Origin: Fusarium oxysporum f. sp. lycopersici 4287
Taxonomy: Eukaryota; Ascomycota; Sordariomycetes; Hypocreales; Nectriaceae
DNA: 64,000 nucleotides
Reading direction: 5' to 3'
NCBI RefSeq assembly: GCF_000149955.1
Contig: NC_030990.1
Span: 2,810,627-2,874,626 of the forward strand
Below the pieces are notes generated by a model, which did not search any database, was not told the DNA's origin, and saw nothing but the letters and a program-made list of their open reading frames with translations. Shown piece after piece: positions 1 through 10,606 of this stretch. A program made the translations under genes and the position numbers. The first letter of the stretch is position 1, and every line of letters begins with the position of its first letter.

Positions 1-340
1 ACTAGAAGGCGTTTTGGACATCTCAATAATGGAGGATTCCTGGCCGTCAGTATTCGGGAGTCATTGGGATAATAGAGGGCGATCATGCGTTTGAATCAAC
101 TGCTTTTTCAAAACCACCAGAGCCAATGTTGGATATCGCTACGCTACAATCAAAGCATGCAATCAATTGCAACCTGCGGCTGCTACGTCCGCTCGATCAG
201 TATGTGTTGAAATAAAATTTACAAAGACTTCCGTAATAGCATCGCTTGCATCCCATAAAATCAAATTCGCCAACGCCGTCGCTTATGCATTCTCGTCCCA
301 ATGCGAAAACTGAAAAGTGAAAACACCACCATTATGAGAA
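1..340. other. No gene seen (left edge)
   Basis: This stretch lies downstream of the minus-strand gene that ends at 341. I see no conserved reading frame or RNA gene. It probably contains the 3' untranslated region of that gene. Confidence 0.5.
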
Positions 341-2143
341 TTACTGGTTCCCTGTATATTGGTTCATAAATTGTATAGCCTGGTCCATTGGATACCCAAT
401 GAAAACAGGCCCAGTGAAGATCATTTGAGGTCCGTTGTTTGTCCCTTTGGTCATATCAGGGTTGATGAAGGCAGGTTGAGGAGGTGCCGTATGTTGATGT
501 TGGTATTGGTATTGATGTTGATGTTGATGTTGATGTGGAGGGGGTGGAGGGGGCCCGCCCTCCTTGTGAGGTGAAGATGAAACCGTGTGTTCTGGTACCT
601 GAGGGGGGGTGTCATGTTTGAATGGTGAGGGCATCCCCATGGCAGCCAATTTTGTATGATCAAATGGACATTTGCCTGGCGTCTTCTTTATTGATTCTTG
701 GGCACTGGCTGCAGCTTGAGCTGAAATCGGCATGCAGACAGGCGCTGGTGGTGGTGAGAGAGGTTGGTCGTCGCCTTGGCCCGAGAGGTCGTAGACTGGA
801 ATAGAAATTCCCCAAGGCCGACTGGGCGATTCTCCAACGCGTACTTCCTTGAGGGGCCGATCGAAATGACTCTGCCGGTCTCCATCCTCCCGAGTCGGCA
901 CCTGTGTGTTATCCGGGTCCGAGTTTACACTAACAGCCTGTGCCCAGTTCTCAACTCTTTCATTAGATGGCTGGGCCACATCATTTGGTCGATTCGGATC
1001 CTGTTCAGCCTCGGGTAGCATGGGTTGGTGAAGCTGACCCAGCCCTTCAATCATGCTCACTATATCGCCATATTTGGAATCTATCTTCTTGATTTGATCT
1101 TCGTCACGTTGGTACCGGCGGAGGCAAACTTCATGGCTTCGGGGGAGTTCATGTTTGTGTGTCTCAACATAGTGGGCGATCTCCTCAGCAGAGTGTTTGT
1201 CCATGTAACGAATGGGACACTTGACGGCTGATGAGCCGTTTGTGTTTGTGCGGGCTTGCTGAGAAGTAGATTCTTCGTACATGGCTGCGCAGATAGGGTC
1301 CGTCGAATGATGCGGAGTTGTGTCCTGTGCATCTTCGTCGCGGACCCCAGAGCCGCTAGCCGTGGCAGGCTTGGAGAACGGGCATTGAAGATGGCCCTTC
1401 TTTCCTTGGACCGTGAAGTCTTGTTCTAGCGCTGTCGACATGGAAGTGGCTACGTGGGAAGGTTGCGACTCGGTCTCTCTGCTGGAGCCAGTGCCAGTGG
1501 TTTTACTCGCTTCGCCCAGCGAGGCAAGCTGATTAGCTACTCGGCGTCCGTCACGGATGACGAGGGCAAGCTGGTGTTGGGAACCGGAGCTGTACGCGCG
1601 TGGAAGAGGGACAGGCAATGAATTATCAACAGGTGTATACGGAGGTATCTGGAGCTTAGCCAGGGTATCAGCTATTTCTGGCGCGGCTGGAGCATATTTG
1701 TCAGCCAGATACTGGAACTGTTTTTGGTTTCGAGTCAGCGACGAGTCCATTGCAGACGATGGAGGAAAAGATGTTGATAGGTCAGATATCAGAAAAATAG
1801 GTTATCAATCTCGGCAACAGGGTCATTCATCCTGATGCTCTTGATCTAGAGCTAATGATATTCATCATGCTGACTTGGTTGGGGGAAGAAGCCGACAGCT
1901 CCGGTATCGCCGAAACAATCCCAGGAGGTTGCGCAGCCCAGGATATGTAGACAGGTAGTGGAAAAAGCCGGGTTCTAGGCTTGGAACTACTGCATGGGGG
2001 CAAAAAACATTTATTCTTACCTGTTCATGAGCAAAGCGAAGCTTGTGCTCCAAGACGGTCTTTCGATCTGTCAAGGTCTGGACTTCATCAGCAAGGGCGT
2101 TGAAAGCATCTGCCAACGTGTGCGCAAGATGAAGATATGCCAT
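341..2143 (-). CDS. Uncharacterised fungal protein with Cys/His motifs
   Basis: I do not recognise this gene. The model has two coding exons, 2143-2021 and 1717-341, joined by a 303-nt intron (donor GTAAGA; CTGAC branch point 16 nt before the CAG acceptor). It gives 499 aa. The join produces a continuous helical N-terminus, residues about 1-60, that looks like a coiled coil; starting instead at the ATG at 1750 would translate the intron end. Three CP(F/I) cysteine motifs follow: CPFSKP, then CPIRYMDKH with several downstream His and one Cys, then CPFDHTK near the C-terminus. They might bind metal, but the spacing matches no finger I know. The rest is Pro/Ser-rich and low complexity, with a His-Gln run encoded by a GTTGAT-type repeat near 490-536. 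No signal peptide or membrane segment is evident. Function unknown. Confidence 0.7.
490..536. repeat. Coding microsatellite (His/Gln tract)
   Basis: A degenerate GTTGAT/GGTATT hexanucleotide repeat. On the minus strand it encodes an alternating His-Gln/Tyr-Gln tract in the preceding gene. Its length probably varies between strains. Confidence 0.8.
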
Positions 2144-3180
2144 GCCCTTGGCTGTGAGTGAATGCGATAGAGAAAGAGAAGAAGAAGAGGAAAGTTGAAA
2201 ATAAGAAGAGGAGATGAAATATTTATTAGATGGGGAAGAAAGAGGAAGAGATTTGCTAGATCCCGACAGGAGTGCTGTTGCCAGAGCAAGGCGGTAGCAA
2301 AGTGGAGAGATAATGACACTGATTGGCCTGTTTGTATGCAACAGCGGGTACGGTAGGCAGGCAGCTAAAATTTAGGGTCCTTCCAGCGGGTGATGGTGTT
2401 GTTGCTTCTGGAGGACGGGACGATTTCAGTAATCTAGAGCCGAGCCACTTCGGAGCGGAAAGTTCGTGATTCGCAAGAGGGCCGGGACATGACGATGCGG
2501 CTCTATTGGCTCCACGTTCGATGTTCTCAAGCTCTGCTTCTACCTACCTAGGTATGTTATGTGGTCTGACGCACCATGTGCTGGCAGTAGGCGCTTCCTT
2601 GTCTAGGTACCTAGCACGAAGTCTCGGCCCCTCCAGAGCGGATTATGGAGGTGAAGCACAGGCCGGGGCAATGCTAATATAGAAGTCAAAGCTACCCTAT
2701 AGATGTATCGCGCGCTGTGATAGGTAGTACCAAATAAGGTGACGAGAATGGAGACCACTTTACAGATGAAACAGTTTGTCTGGGTGACCTCGTCTTTGTT
2801 AGTCTGATAATCTTATTAGATAATAATTATAATACCTTGGGGTAGCATGTTTTGGATTTGAGCATAATTACCCCACAGGACAAGTCCACAAAGCGAAGCA
2901 TGTATTCAGACTGATATACACCTCGGAAACACGTTGACCCAGTAAACTAAAATTGAACTTATTTATATAACAGAGCAGTAAGGCTGGATTAGTATAAGCC
3001 ATTGCCATCTGTAGAAAGAGTCTAAGTGATGCCTTAAGACTGCCTATCAATTCATCTACTAAAGTAGGTAAGAGGTGGTAGGTAGGTAAGGTGGTTTGGT
3101 ATTCAAACATCTTACCCACCAACCCCGCCATCACTAAAACACCATCACTATCACCCCCTGCTATTGTAACACGAGTCACC
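2144..3180. promoter_or_regulatory. Divergent promoter region
   Basis: About 1 kb separates the start of the minus-strand Cys/His gene from the start of the plus-strand hydrolase. It contains several TACCTACCT/AGGTAGGT blocks (near 2538-2556 and 3063-3092), a motif repeated in other intergenic regions of this window. No coding sequence is recognised; ORFs here are short and low complexity. Confidence 0.4.
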
Positions 3181-4626
3181 ATGTCTACTCCCGATAATTT
3201 GTCCATCCCCCAAGCCGACCTGGTCAGCAGAAAATCTCACGTGCTGCCTGGACAATTATGTGTCACGGAGCTCTTCTTCAAAGTACCTCTGGACTACACG
3301 GACATCCAGGGCCCTTCCATCACACTATTTGTACGTGCTGTCAAGAAACACGATGTTCCCATATTCCCACCCGATGATGAAGAGTCGGAGAACAGTCCAA
3401 AAGACGAATTTGGCGAGCCCCCAAAACCATATATGGTCTATCTTGAGGGAGGACCGGGCTTTGGCAACCGTGAACCGCAGGATCATCCCCTCACCCGCCA
3501 CGCTCTTGCAAAGGGATACCAGCTTCTCTTACTTGACCATCGCGGCGTTGGCCTAAGTACACCAGTTGGTGCTGATATGCTAAGCCTTGTATCTGAAGAC
3601 GTTGAAGGGCGCACTCGGTACCTCGGCCTCATGCGCCAGGACAACACAGTCCGGGACTGCGAAGCTGTAAGGAAGTATCTTACCGCCTCGTGGCCCGCTA
3701 CCAAACAACCATGGTCCATCTTTGGCCAGTCGTACGGAGGTTTCATCGCACTATCCTATTTATCCATGCATCCAGAAGGTCTTCGGGAAGTCTTTCTCAC
3801 TGGCGGTCTAGCCCCTGTGGGTAAGAAGCTTGACCAAGTATATGAAGCAACATTCCAACGGGTCATAGAACGCAACGAGCAGTACTATGAAAAATTCCCA
3901 GAGGACGTCGAAAACGTCCGTCAAGTGGCTAAATTCATAGAGAGTAAAGGTGGCAGTATTCCGTTGCCATCTGGCGGTGTCCTCACCGTTCCTCGTCTCT
4001 TGACTATAGGCATTTCCTTTGGAAGCCATGGTGGCTTCGACCAGGTTCACTCTACGATCCTGACATTAAAAACATCCCTCGATCAGTTCGGATTTTTCAA
4101 CAGAGCATCCCTAGTACCGCTTGAAGGCTGGAACCCATTTGATACCAACATCATATACGCCATCCTTCACGAGGCCATATATTGTGACGGCCCTGGTTTA
4201 GCCTCCGCCTGGTCAGCGAATCGCATTGGCAAAGAACTCAAGCCATTCTCCTGGCTGAATGACAACTACTCAACGGAATCTACCAGCGGATGCCTCTACT
4301 TCTCTGGAGAAATGATATTCCCATTTCACTTCGAAACTTACCCAGAGCTCCAGATACTTCGCCAGGAGGCTGAGTTATTGGCCAGTCGTGATAACTGGCC
4401 TGCTCTTTACGATCAGGAGAAGCTTCGTAAGAATAAGGTTCCTGTATATGCTGCTTCGTTCGTTGAGGATATGTACGTCGACTACAACTTTGCCAGAGAC
4501 ACAGCCAAGCTTGTCAAGGGTACAAAGACTTTTGAGACGAATGTCATGTACCACTCGGCATTAAGAGCGAAATCGGACGAGGTTCTGCAGCAGCTGTTTA
4601 GCCTGAGAGACGATGTTATTGACTAG
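3181..4626 (+). CDS. Prolyl iminopeptidase-like alpha/beta hydrolase (peptidase S33)
   Basis: A single exon of 481 aa. The frame is open 30 codons further upstream, but the ATG at 3181 has a good context (TCACC before ATG) and starts just ahead of conserved sequence. The protein has an oxyanion-loop motif GGPGFG near residue 90 and the nucleophile elbow GQSYGG with Ser184. The acid is probably Asp430 or Asp433 (EDMYVD) and the catalytic His is His458 (MYHSAL). This fits the S33 family, which removes N-terminal proline from peptides. The size, about 50 kDa, matches the eukaryotic/actinobacterial long form rather than the short bacterial form of about 35 kDa. No signal peptide is visible, so a cytosolic role in peptide turnover is inferred. 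Exact substrate unknown. Confidence 0.88.
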   Translation: MSTPDNLSIPQADLVSRKSHVLPGQLCVTELFFKVPLDYTDIQGPSITLFVRAVKKHDVPIFPPDDEESENSPKDEFGEPPKPYMVYLEGGPGFGNREPQDHPLTRHALAKGYQLLLLDHRGVGLSTPVGADMLSLVSEDVEGRTRYLGLMRQDNTVRDCEAVRKYLTASWPATKQPWSIFGQSYGGFIALSYLSMHPEGLREVFLTGGLAPVGKKLDQVYEATFQRVIERNEQYYEKFPEDVENVRQVAKFIESKGGSIPLPSGGVLTVPRLLTIGISFGSHGGFDQVHSTILTLKTSLDQFGFFNRASLVPLEGWNPFDTNIIYAILHEAIYCDGPGLASAWSANRIGKELKPFSWLNDNYSTESTSGCLYFSGEMIFPFHFETYPELQILRQEAELLASRDNWPALYDQEKLRKNKVPVYAASFVEDMYVDYNFARDTAKLVKGTKTFETNVMYHSALRAKSDEVLQQLFSLRDDVID

Positions 4627-4866
4627 ATTTGGGTGTCTTGCAAAACTGGCATACCTGCAGAAGTTAAATTCACCAAGAAGAATAACTTTACTCGCACATA
4701 AGATAGTAAAGATGAGATGGATATGAAAGCTGGTACCTACTATATTTAAGTAAAAAAATAAAACTTCCAGTGGCTATATTCATAGTGTACCGAACCGGCC
4801 TCCAGTCTGTAGACAAAATAGCAAAGAACAACGACCACAAACCGCATCGAGTATTATAACCATTGA

Positions 4867-6260
4867 CTAGTGATAGGCTCGTGTTCGTGCAGGTGCACGA
4901 CCCAAGTTCTGCCACTCGTCTTCATAAGCCGTAGTATGAACATGCTCCATCGATGGCAAATCCGCCATCGGCTGTGAATGCCTCATGACCGTCTCTCGTA
5001 GAATGGTAGCAGCGAGCTCTGGGTTACTCACCAAGAACTCACTTGTCTCTACAGGCGCGCGCTTCCAGAGAAGCGGCTGAAGGAACCCAACGCGTGCCAT
5101 GACCATCTTGAGCAAGTCATCAACCTCTGGCACGTTGTGATAAAGTTTCCTGCAAAGATGCATCATCTTTGGTTGTGCAGCATCCCAGCCTGCTGTCTCG
5201 AGCATATCAACACACGACCGCATCACTGCCTTTCGAAAGTCGTCCATAAGATAACGTGTCGCGCAAATATAAACGTCGAGGTTGAGCTCATACGCCAGGA
5301 ACCACGTCCGAAGATCCTCTCCTGTAATACGCTCCGGTTGGCTCTGCTGAGGAGGCATCGGAATGCTGACAGGAGGAGGGAAAACACCTGGAGGATGGAT
5401 CCCTCTTCTGGGAGCCCCTCGACCATAAGGCACAGGCACAAGAGGATTGCCTTCGCGAGATCGCTGAGCCCCGCATTGCCAGCATCTCGAAAAATCACGC
5501 CGAGCGAGGCATCGAGGACACGAGCAACCCGGTCGATGATGTCCCGGATGCTTCTCCTGGGTTTCTTCCGCCTCACCAAGTCTCGTTTGTCGAGCCCGAC
5601 GCCGGCGTCTCCATGAGGTACCCGAGCTCCCAGAACTGCTACTGCTACTTGACGAGCTTGAGTCCGAAGCCTCTGCTGGCTCTGGGTCAACTTCAATACC
5701 CTTTCCCTTGTCGACTTCTGGTTCTATTGACACATCAGTACTCGTGGGTCACGATCAGGCTGTAAGCCGGTTGATTCACCTAAAACGCTCGCTGCTGGCC
5801 TGATAGGTTCAAAGCAACCCTCGTATAGAAATGCAACGAGGAAATGAAAAATAGCCGGATCCTCCTCTGGCAGATCAATGAATTGCTCACTTGCTTCTCT
5901 GAAGTTTCCACATAGGGCTTTTCGAAACCACTCTGCCTGGACAAGTATATCTCTGTGAACCTGAAACCCTGTTAGTTCAACTGGCCTCCATCTCAATAGA
6001 TCGGTATCTTCACATACGTAGAAAGTTTGCATGTTGTTCAGAGGACCAACTCGTATTGGTACAGGGGCAGAACAATATCGGCCATCTGCTGAACTGACCC
6101 AGAGGTCTTCTGTTGTGCTAGGGAGATCTTCTTCTTTCTCTTCCTGGTAGTCTCTGTCTATCACGATAACCTGGGGCTGAGGAACGCCCATAGCATCGGC
6201 CAAGGTGTGCACTGTGACGGTTGAGCCTGCGAGTTCTGCATTTCCCGCATCACCCGCCAT
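4867..6260 (-). CDS. BTB/POZ domain protein
   Basis: Two exons, 6260-5780 and 5723-4867, flank a 56-nt intron (GTGAAT ... CAATAG) that shifts the reading frame; the joined protein is 445 aa. A BTB/POZ fold is suggested at residues about 73-155, with the typical core VHRDILVQAEWFRKAL followed by IDLPEEDPAIFHFLVAFLY. BTB domains mediate dimerisation and often recruit cullin-3 ligases. Exon 2 starts with an acidic and poly-Ser tract and a basic RRRRRAR segment that could be a nuclear localisation signal. A Cys cluster follows (CSCPRC and CWQCG, possibly zinc binding), then a helical C-terminal region such as often follows fungal BTB domains. The partner and pathway are unknown. The intron at 5724-5779 is well supported by its phase and by the change of frame. 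Confidence 0.75.
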
Positions 6261-7194
6261 AACAAAGCTATCAAGTACTGATCCAATTCAGACCAGTATT
6301 TCTTTAGTCAAGGGATCGCGTGAGGGCGCGTGAAAAGCGTAAAATGAGGCTTTCAGAAACGTTCTATCTCCCGAAACACCGTAGAAAATAGTACTAGAAA
6401 TAGACATAGGTAGGCATTCACCACACACACACACCATCTTGGCGTCCGGTCTAAGCCTAGAAACAGCCAACAACATGTCAAGCATGTGGATGGTAGATGG
6501 CTACCAATTGAGTGCCACAGCCACACAACCATTTGGCTGTATTTTGGCGCAGAATAAGCAAGGCGCAGACGACGTGCAGCGGTACAAGCGCTTGGTTGGA
6601 GTAAGACAATGCTTGGTCACCAAATGACCAATCGTTGATAGGTAAGGTCTTCATCGAGTTTCTGAATATCTCAACAAACAGGCCACCGGAAAATGATCAG
6701 TCACGCCTTCTGCACGAACAAGGGACATCTACCCATTCATTTCATCTGACGCAACATTTTCTCAATTCTTTGTGAGAGGCGGCGGTAAGCTGGCTGAATT
6801 AAAACAGGGGTAAATTCGTCGAATTCCTAACCTCTTACTGGGATCGATGCCTCCGCTCCCACGCATATTATCGACGCGCGTCTGCGAACGACAAATGCAT
6901 TATGAATCGATCTCAATCTAGAGGGCGATTCAACTCGCCATCCTTACAGTTGGTGTTCGTGATCAATGTTTTGCCAGTACACACGCCGACTCGCGAGGCA
7001 CATGTCTCCCTCAGGCGTGGAATCCTAGCCCACCCGATACGCTGCATGCAGCCATCTATCTCGCGCCTGCATTCACATCCAAAGTCCGACTTTTTTGCCG
7101 CCCTAGGCCTGTACTCATCAGAATGTAAGCCGCGGTAAGATTCTGCAGTGAGCCAGCCCTGTTATTGCCCACCGACACAGTTTCTGGACACAGG
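6261..7194. other. Intergenic, upstream of the BTB gene
   Basis: This holds the promoter of the minus-strand BTB gene and the 3' region of the minus-strand helicase. A short CA repeat lies at 6422-6434. No convincing ORF is present. Confidence 0.4.
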
Positions 7195-10100
7195 CTACTC
7201 CTCCTCCATCTCTGCCTGCATTTGGAGTTCTTCGGGAATCATATTAGGCTTGTCAGGTGAAACAGAGGTCAAGACAACTCACTCCAAATCTTGCTTGCAG
7301 CATCCGATATGACTTTGGCCTTGACAAGAAGTTTCTCTTCGTATTTCTCATTGTCTTTACCTTTTAGACGGATCTTGTTTGGTTGAGCCTGCGCACAAAA
7401 ATCAGTACTACCCATGTGGGCATTTTCAATAACAGATCGGAACACCAACCTGCATCAATATAGGAAGTAGCTCTGTAGGATCTGCATTCGCGATCGTTGC
7501 CACGGTACGAAAACCGTTCTCCCAAAATACTCGCCTATGATATTTAAGCAACACTACTTTCTGCTGAGAGCAATGCACTCACGCTGTTCGGCTCTTGATG
7601 AAGGGAATCTTTGCCAAGGCTAATAGGTCAGCTCTTGCACCAGCCACGAGCCTGTCTGAAAAATGTTCAAGAGCTGCGGCCATTACTCTGGATACCGGTT
7701 AGCTATGTGGTGAAAAAGTTGACATGAACATACCCCCAGCTCATCTGTTCACAGAACTTGATCATTCCTGCAGCGAAGCCTTGACAAGTCTGCGAAAGAT
7801 TCTGAACCATTCCACGAGGCACGTCGTATTTGCGTGCCACTATGTGTATAGGAATCTCGTTACACAGATCCCGCAGTTGGAGAGCGAGATAAAAGCGTCG
7901 ATGTACTCGAGCAACCTGCCTCTCCTCTGGCGTAGTCTCACGGAGTGTGGCACCTTGAGCACTATTTGGCTGTCAGTGAGTACCCCGCGACCGTGAACAC
8001 AACCTACAGCTTGAGTATTGTGGTAGGTTTGATGCCCAGAAGCCTCAGCACCCGTAAACCACTCTCGTCCAGACCATCCATTTCATTCCGAAAGACCTGC
8101 CAGTTCACCATAACCCCAAATTCTTGGACTGGTGTGAACGTGTATAAGACGTGCATCTCGCCATCCATGACAAATGCTTGGAGTGCCCGACCGAGTTCGT
8201 TATGGACAAATACACCATCGTCGGGATCGATAGCTGATGCCACAATTGCCCTACCTAGTTGTGTCGCCGTGAACATGGACAAGGAATCGGAGGTCACAAA
8301 ACCCATTGATTCTATCTCTTCCAAGCTTGAGGTGATACAATCATTGACAAACTTGGCGCTATGAGTATGGCTCAACAGAGACTTTGAGAAGTAGTCCATA
8401 ATGGACTCACGACTCGTAGCTAAGCGTATGGATATGACTTCTAGCAGTGCACTGAAATCTATTAGCTGGCGATCATTCATGCTTTTATAGGACAGACGCA
8501 CCGTTGGATACGTCGATTCTCAGTGTTAAGACAGCTGGCGACAGGTGGCAGCTCCGCATTCATGAGCTCTACAACTTGCTCGAGGTCATTTTCGCGGCTG
8601 CAGAGATATGTTTCACCGATAGATGCTTTCCCCTGTCTTCCAGCTCGCCCTCGCATTTGCCTGAGCATCGATGGTCCAACAAATTCGCGCCCCATTCGAC
8701 AGTTGTGTAAAATCACCCGTCTTGCCGGCCTGAAAAAGTAAATGAAGTGTTTAGCAATTGAAACAGTGAGTCTTACAGGTTGATACCAGCAGCCAGACTG
8801 CAGGTCGCGACGCACACTAATAGTGTTCCAGAATCGTAAGCTGCCGCTATGAGATCTCTCTCTTCAGTCGTCAAGCCAGCCTATATAGTCAGAAATGTTC
8901 GTGAGCCTCAGTCGGCCAGAGCGACTTACATCTAAATCAATTAGGAACACATGCTCGATTTTGCAAAACGGACGTCTCACTTACGATGAAATGCAACGCC
9001 ATAAAGGACCGTCTCTTCCAATACCGGATCAACCCCAGTGTTAAGACTGCGAAGCTCTCCCAGCAAGTCCATCCTCCTGTCAACAACGTCAGCCTTGAGC
9101 TCATGTGGCTGGGGCATAGCCCGACTAATCCATCGTGCGTCAGACTCGCACATGCCACGACTCCCGGCAAAGACGAGGGCACCGAAACCAGCAAAAGCGG
9201 TCTCGTGAGCAAGTGTGACCACTGCATTTAATACTGGGTCGCGAAGCTCCTTGTGGGTGGATGGTTCGATTCGCCGGATGGGTCTCATCTGTGCCTGTGT
9301 CTGTGTAGACCGACTGTTCAGCTGTGTAGCTGTTTTGATGAGACTGCTTGTAGAACCTGCAGGATAAATATTGCCGTCATACACGAGATGTTCCTCGATA
9401 GGAACCGGTCGATACCGAGTTTCGTAACAATGCCCTTCGAGCCATCGAGCCATCATATCCATGTTCTACTACCAAATTAGACGACTCAAAATGCATTACG
9501 AAGTCGACCGACTAACATACCGGGAGAGTGGCACTCATGCCCACGATTTGTACACGCTGCTCCAGGCTGAGCAGTTTGGTCGCCACGAGTTCTAACAAAT
9601 AGCCTCGATGATCATCATCAACCATGTGTAACTCATCAAGCACGACCGCGCGGAGCTTGGAGATCGAACAGTCGTCAATAGCCGTATTCACGAGTGCGTT
9701 TGCCTTGGAGTGTCAATACTTTACTGGCTTAGCAGAGTGGGATAGCGGTACTAAAAACCGACCTTCTCCAACGTGCACACGCCAATATCAAAATCAGCCC
9801 AAGTTGCTCGAACTTTTCCACCCCCAAAGAAACCAATGACACGGACTGTGTTTTCATCAGCTCGTCTACGCCAGATGCGTTTGTCGTCATCGATTGTTGT
9901 TTCAGAGGCGAAGTGTAAGCCTTGTACCACACTACGAAGCCAACGAACTTTCTCTTGAACCAAAGCAACATATGGTAACACAAGGAGGGCTTTTGTTCCC
10001 TTTTCTTCCAGAATTCTTTTCAGCATGAGCACTACAAGTGTTAGCTAAGATCCATGCACTACCGTTATTCATCTCACCGTCAGCCACAAGAGATTTGCCA

Positions 10101-10606
10101 CCGCCAGTTGGTGCACAATATACAAGGTTCTTTTCTCCTGTCAGAAGCCCGGGGCCTTTGAGGCAAGATTTTTGCCACGGGTATATTTGTTTTATGCCAA
10201 GTGAAGCAAAATTATCAACCAGCTGTTGAGGAAGACTATATGTAGAATGGCTTAATTCGAGTTCAGGATCACAAGACGATGTAGGAGTCGCAGCAATAGC
10301 CCTCCGCTGAGAATACTCAGAGGGCCCGACTCGCTCATCGAGACGAACAATGCGACTCGCAGAAATTCTAGGAGGGGCAGAGGGGAGACTGACGGCTCGC
10401 TGAAACTGAACAGTTGCCCGAGAGGTAGAAGCCCTGAAGTGGTGTTCTTCAGCGGTTGATATACTTCTTTTGTGTCCAGCAACAGAAGTGGTAGCGAATG
10501 TAGTCTTTTGTTCATTTGTAGTTTCGACACTGGTTGTGTGTAGTAACCCTCGCATGCTCTTCATGATCGGTACCAAAAAGACAAAGGAAACAAGACGAAA
10601 TGTCAA
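7195..10606 (-). CDS. HELQ/POLQ-type superfamily 2 DNA helicase
   Basis: The model has 13 coding exons: 10606-10078, 10031-9763, 9703-9521, 9465-8985, 8931-8930, 8880-8777, 8729-8502, 8451-8008, 7961-7734, 7687-7583, 7534-7450, 7388-7283 and 7229-7195. They total 2799 nt (932 aa). Motif I is APTGGGKS, the DExH box is DELHMVDDDHRGYLLEL, motif III lies in GMSATLPN, a GVAFHHAGLTTEER motif spans a 2-nt exon, and motif VI is QMRGRAGRQG. The C-terminal exons match the helical part of HELQ/POLQ proteins (RFYLALQLRDLCNEIPI). There is no polymerase domain, so this is HELQ-like or a POLQ helicase homologue. Such enzymes unwind stalled forks and act in end-joining or crosslink repair in the nucleus. The start is uncertain: ATGs at 10564 or 10555 are alternatives. 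The last exon rests on an acceptor at 7230 and is the weakest part. Confidence 0.88.
8930..8931 (-). other. Predicted 2-nt microexon in the helicase
   Basis: On the minus strand the order is: exon ending CATC at 8985, a 53-nt intron (GTAAGT ... GATTTAG), the dinucleotide AT, a second 49-nt intron (GTAAGT ... CTATATAG), then GCTGGC from 8880. Splicing out both introns gives CAT CAT GCT, which completes the invariant His-His-Ala-Gly motif. Skipping AT gives a frameshift. Both introns have near-ideal fungal donors and acceptors. Confidence 0.75.

Noticed and set aside
3091..3180. 30-codon upstream extension of the prolyl iminopeptidase
   Set aside because: The frame is open, but the ATG at 3181 has a better context and the extension has no family similarity.
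9268..9290. tRNA B-box-like sequence GGTTCGATTCG
   Set aside because: It lies inside a helicase exon and no A box or cloverleaf surrounds it.
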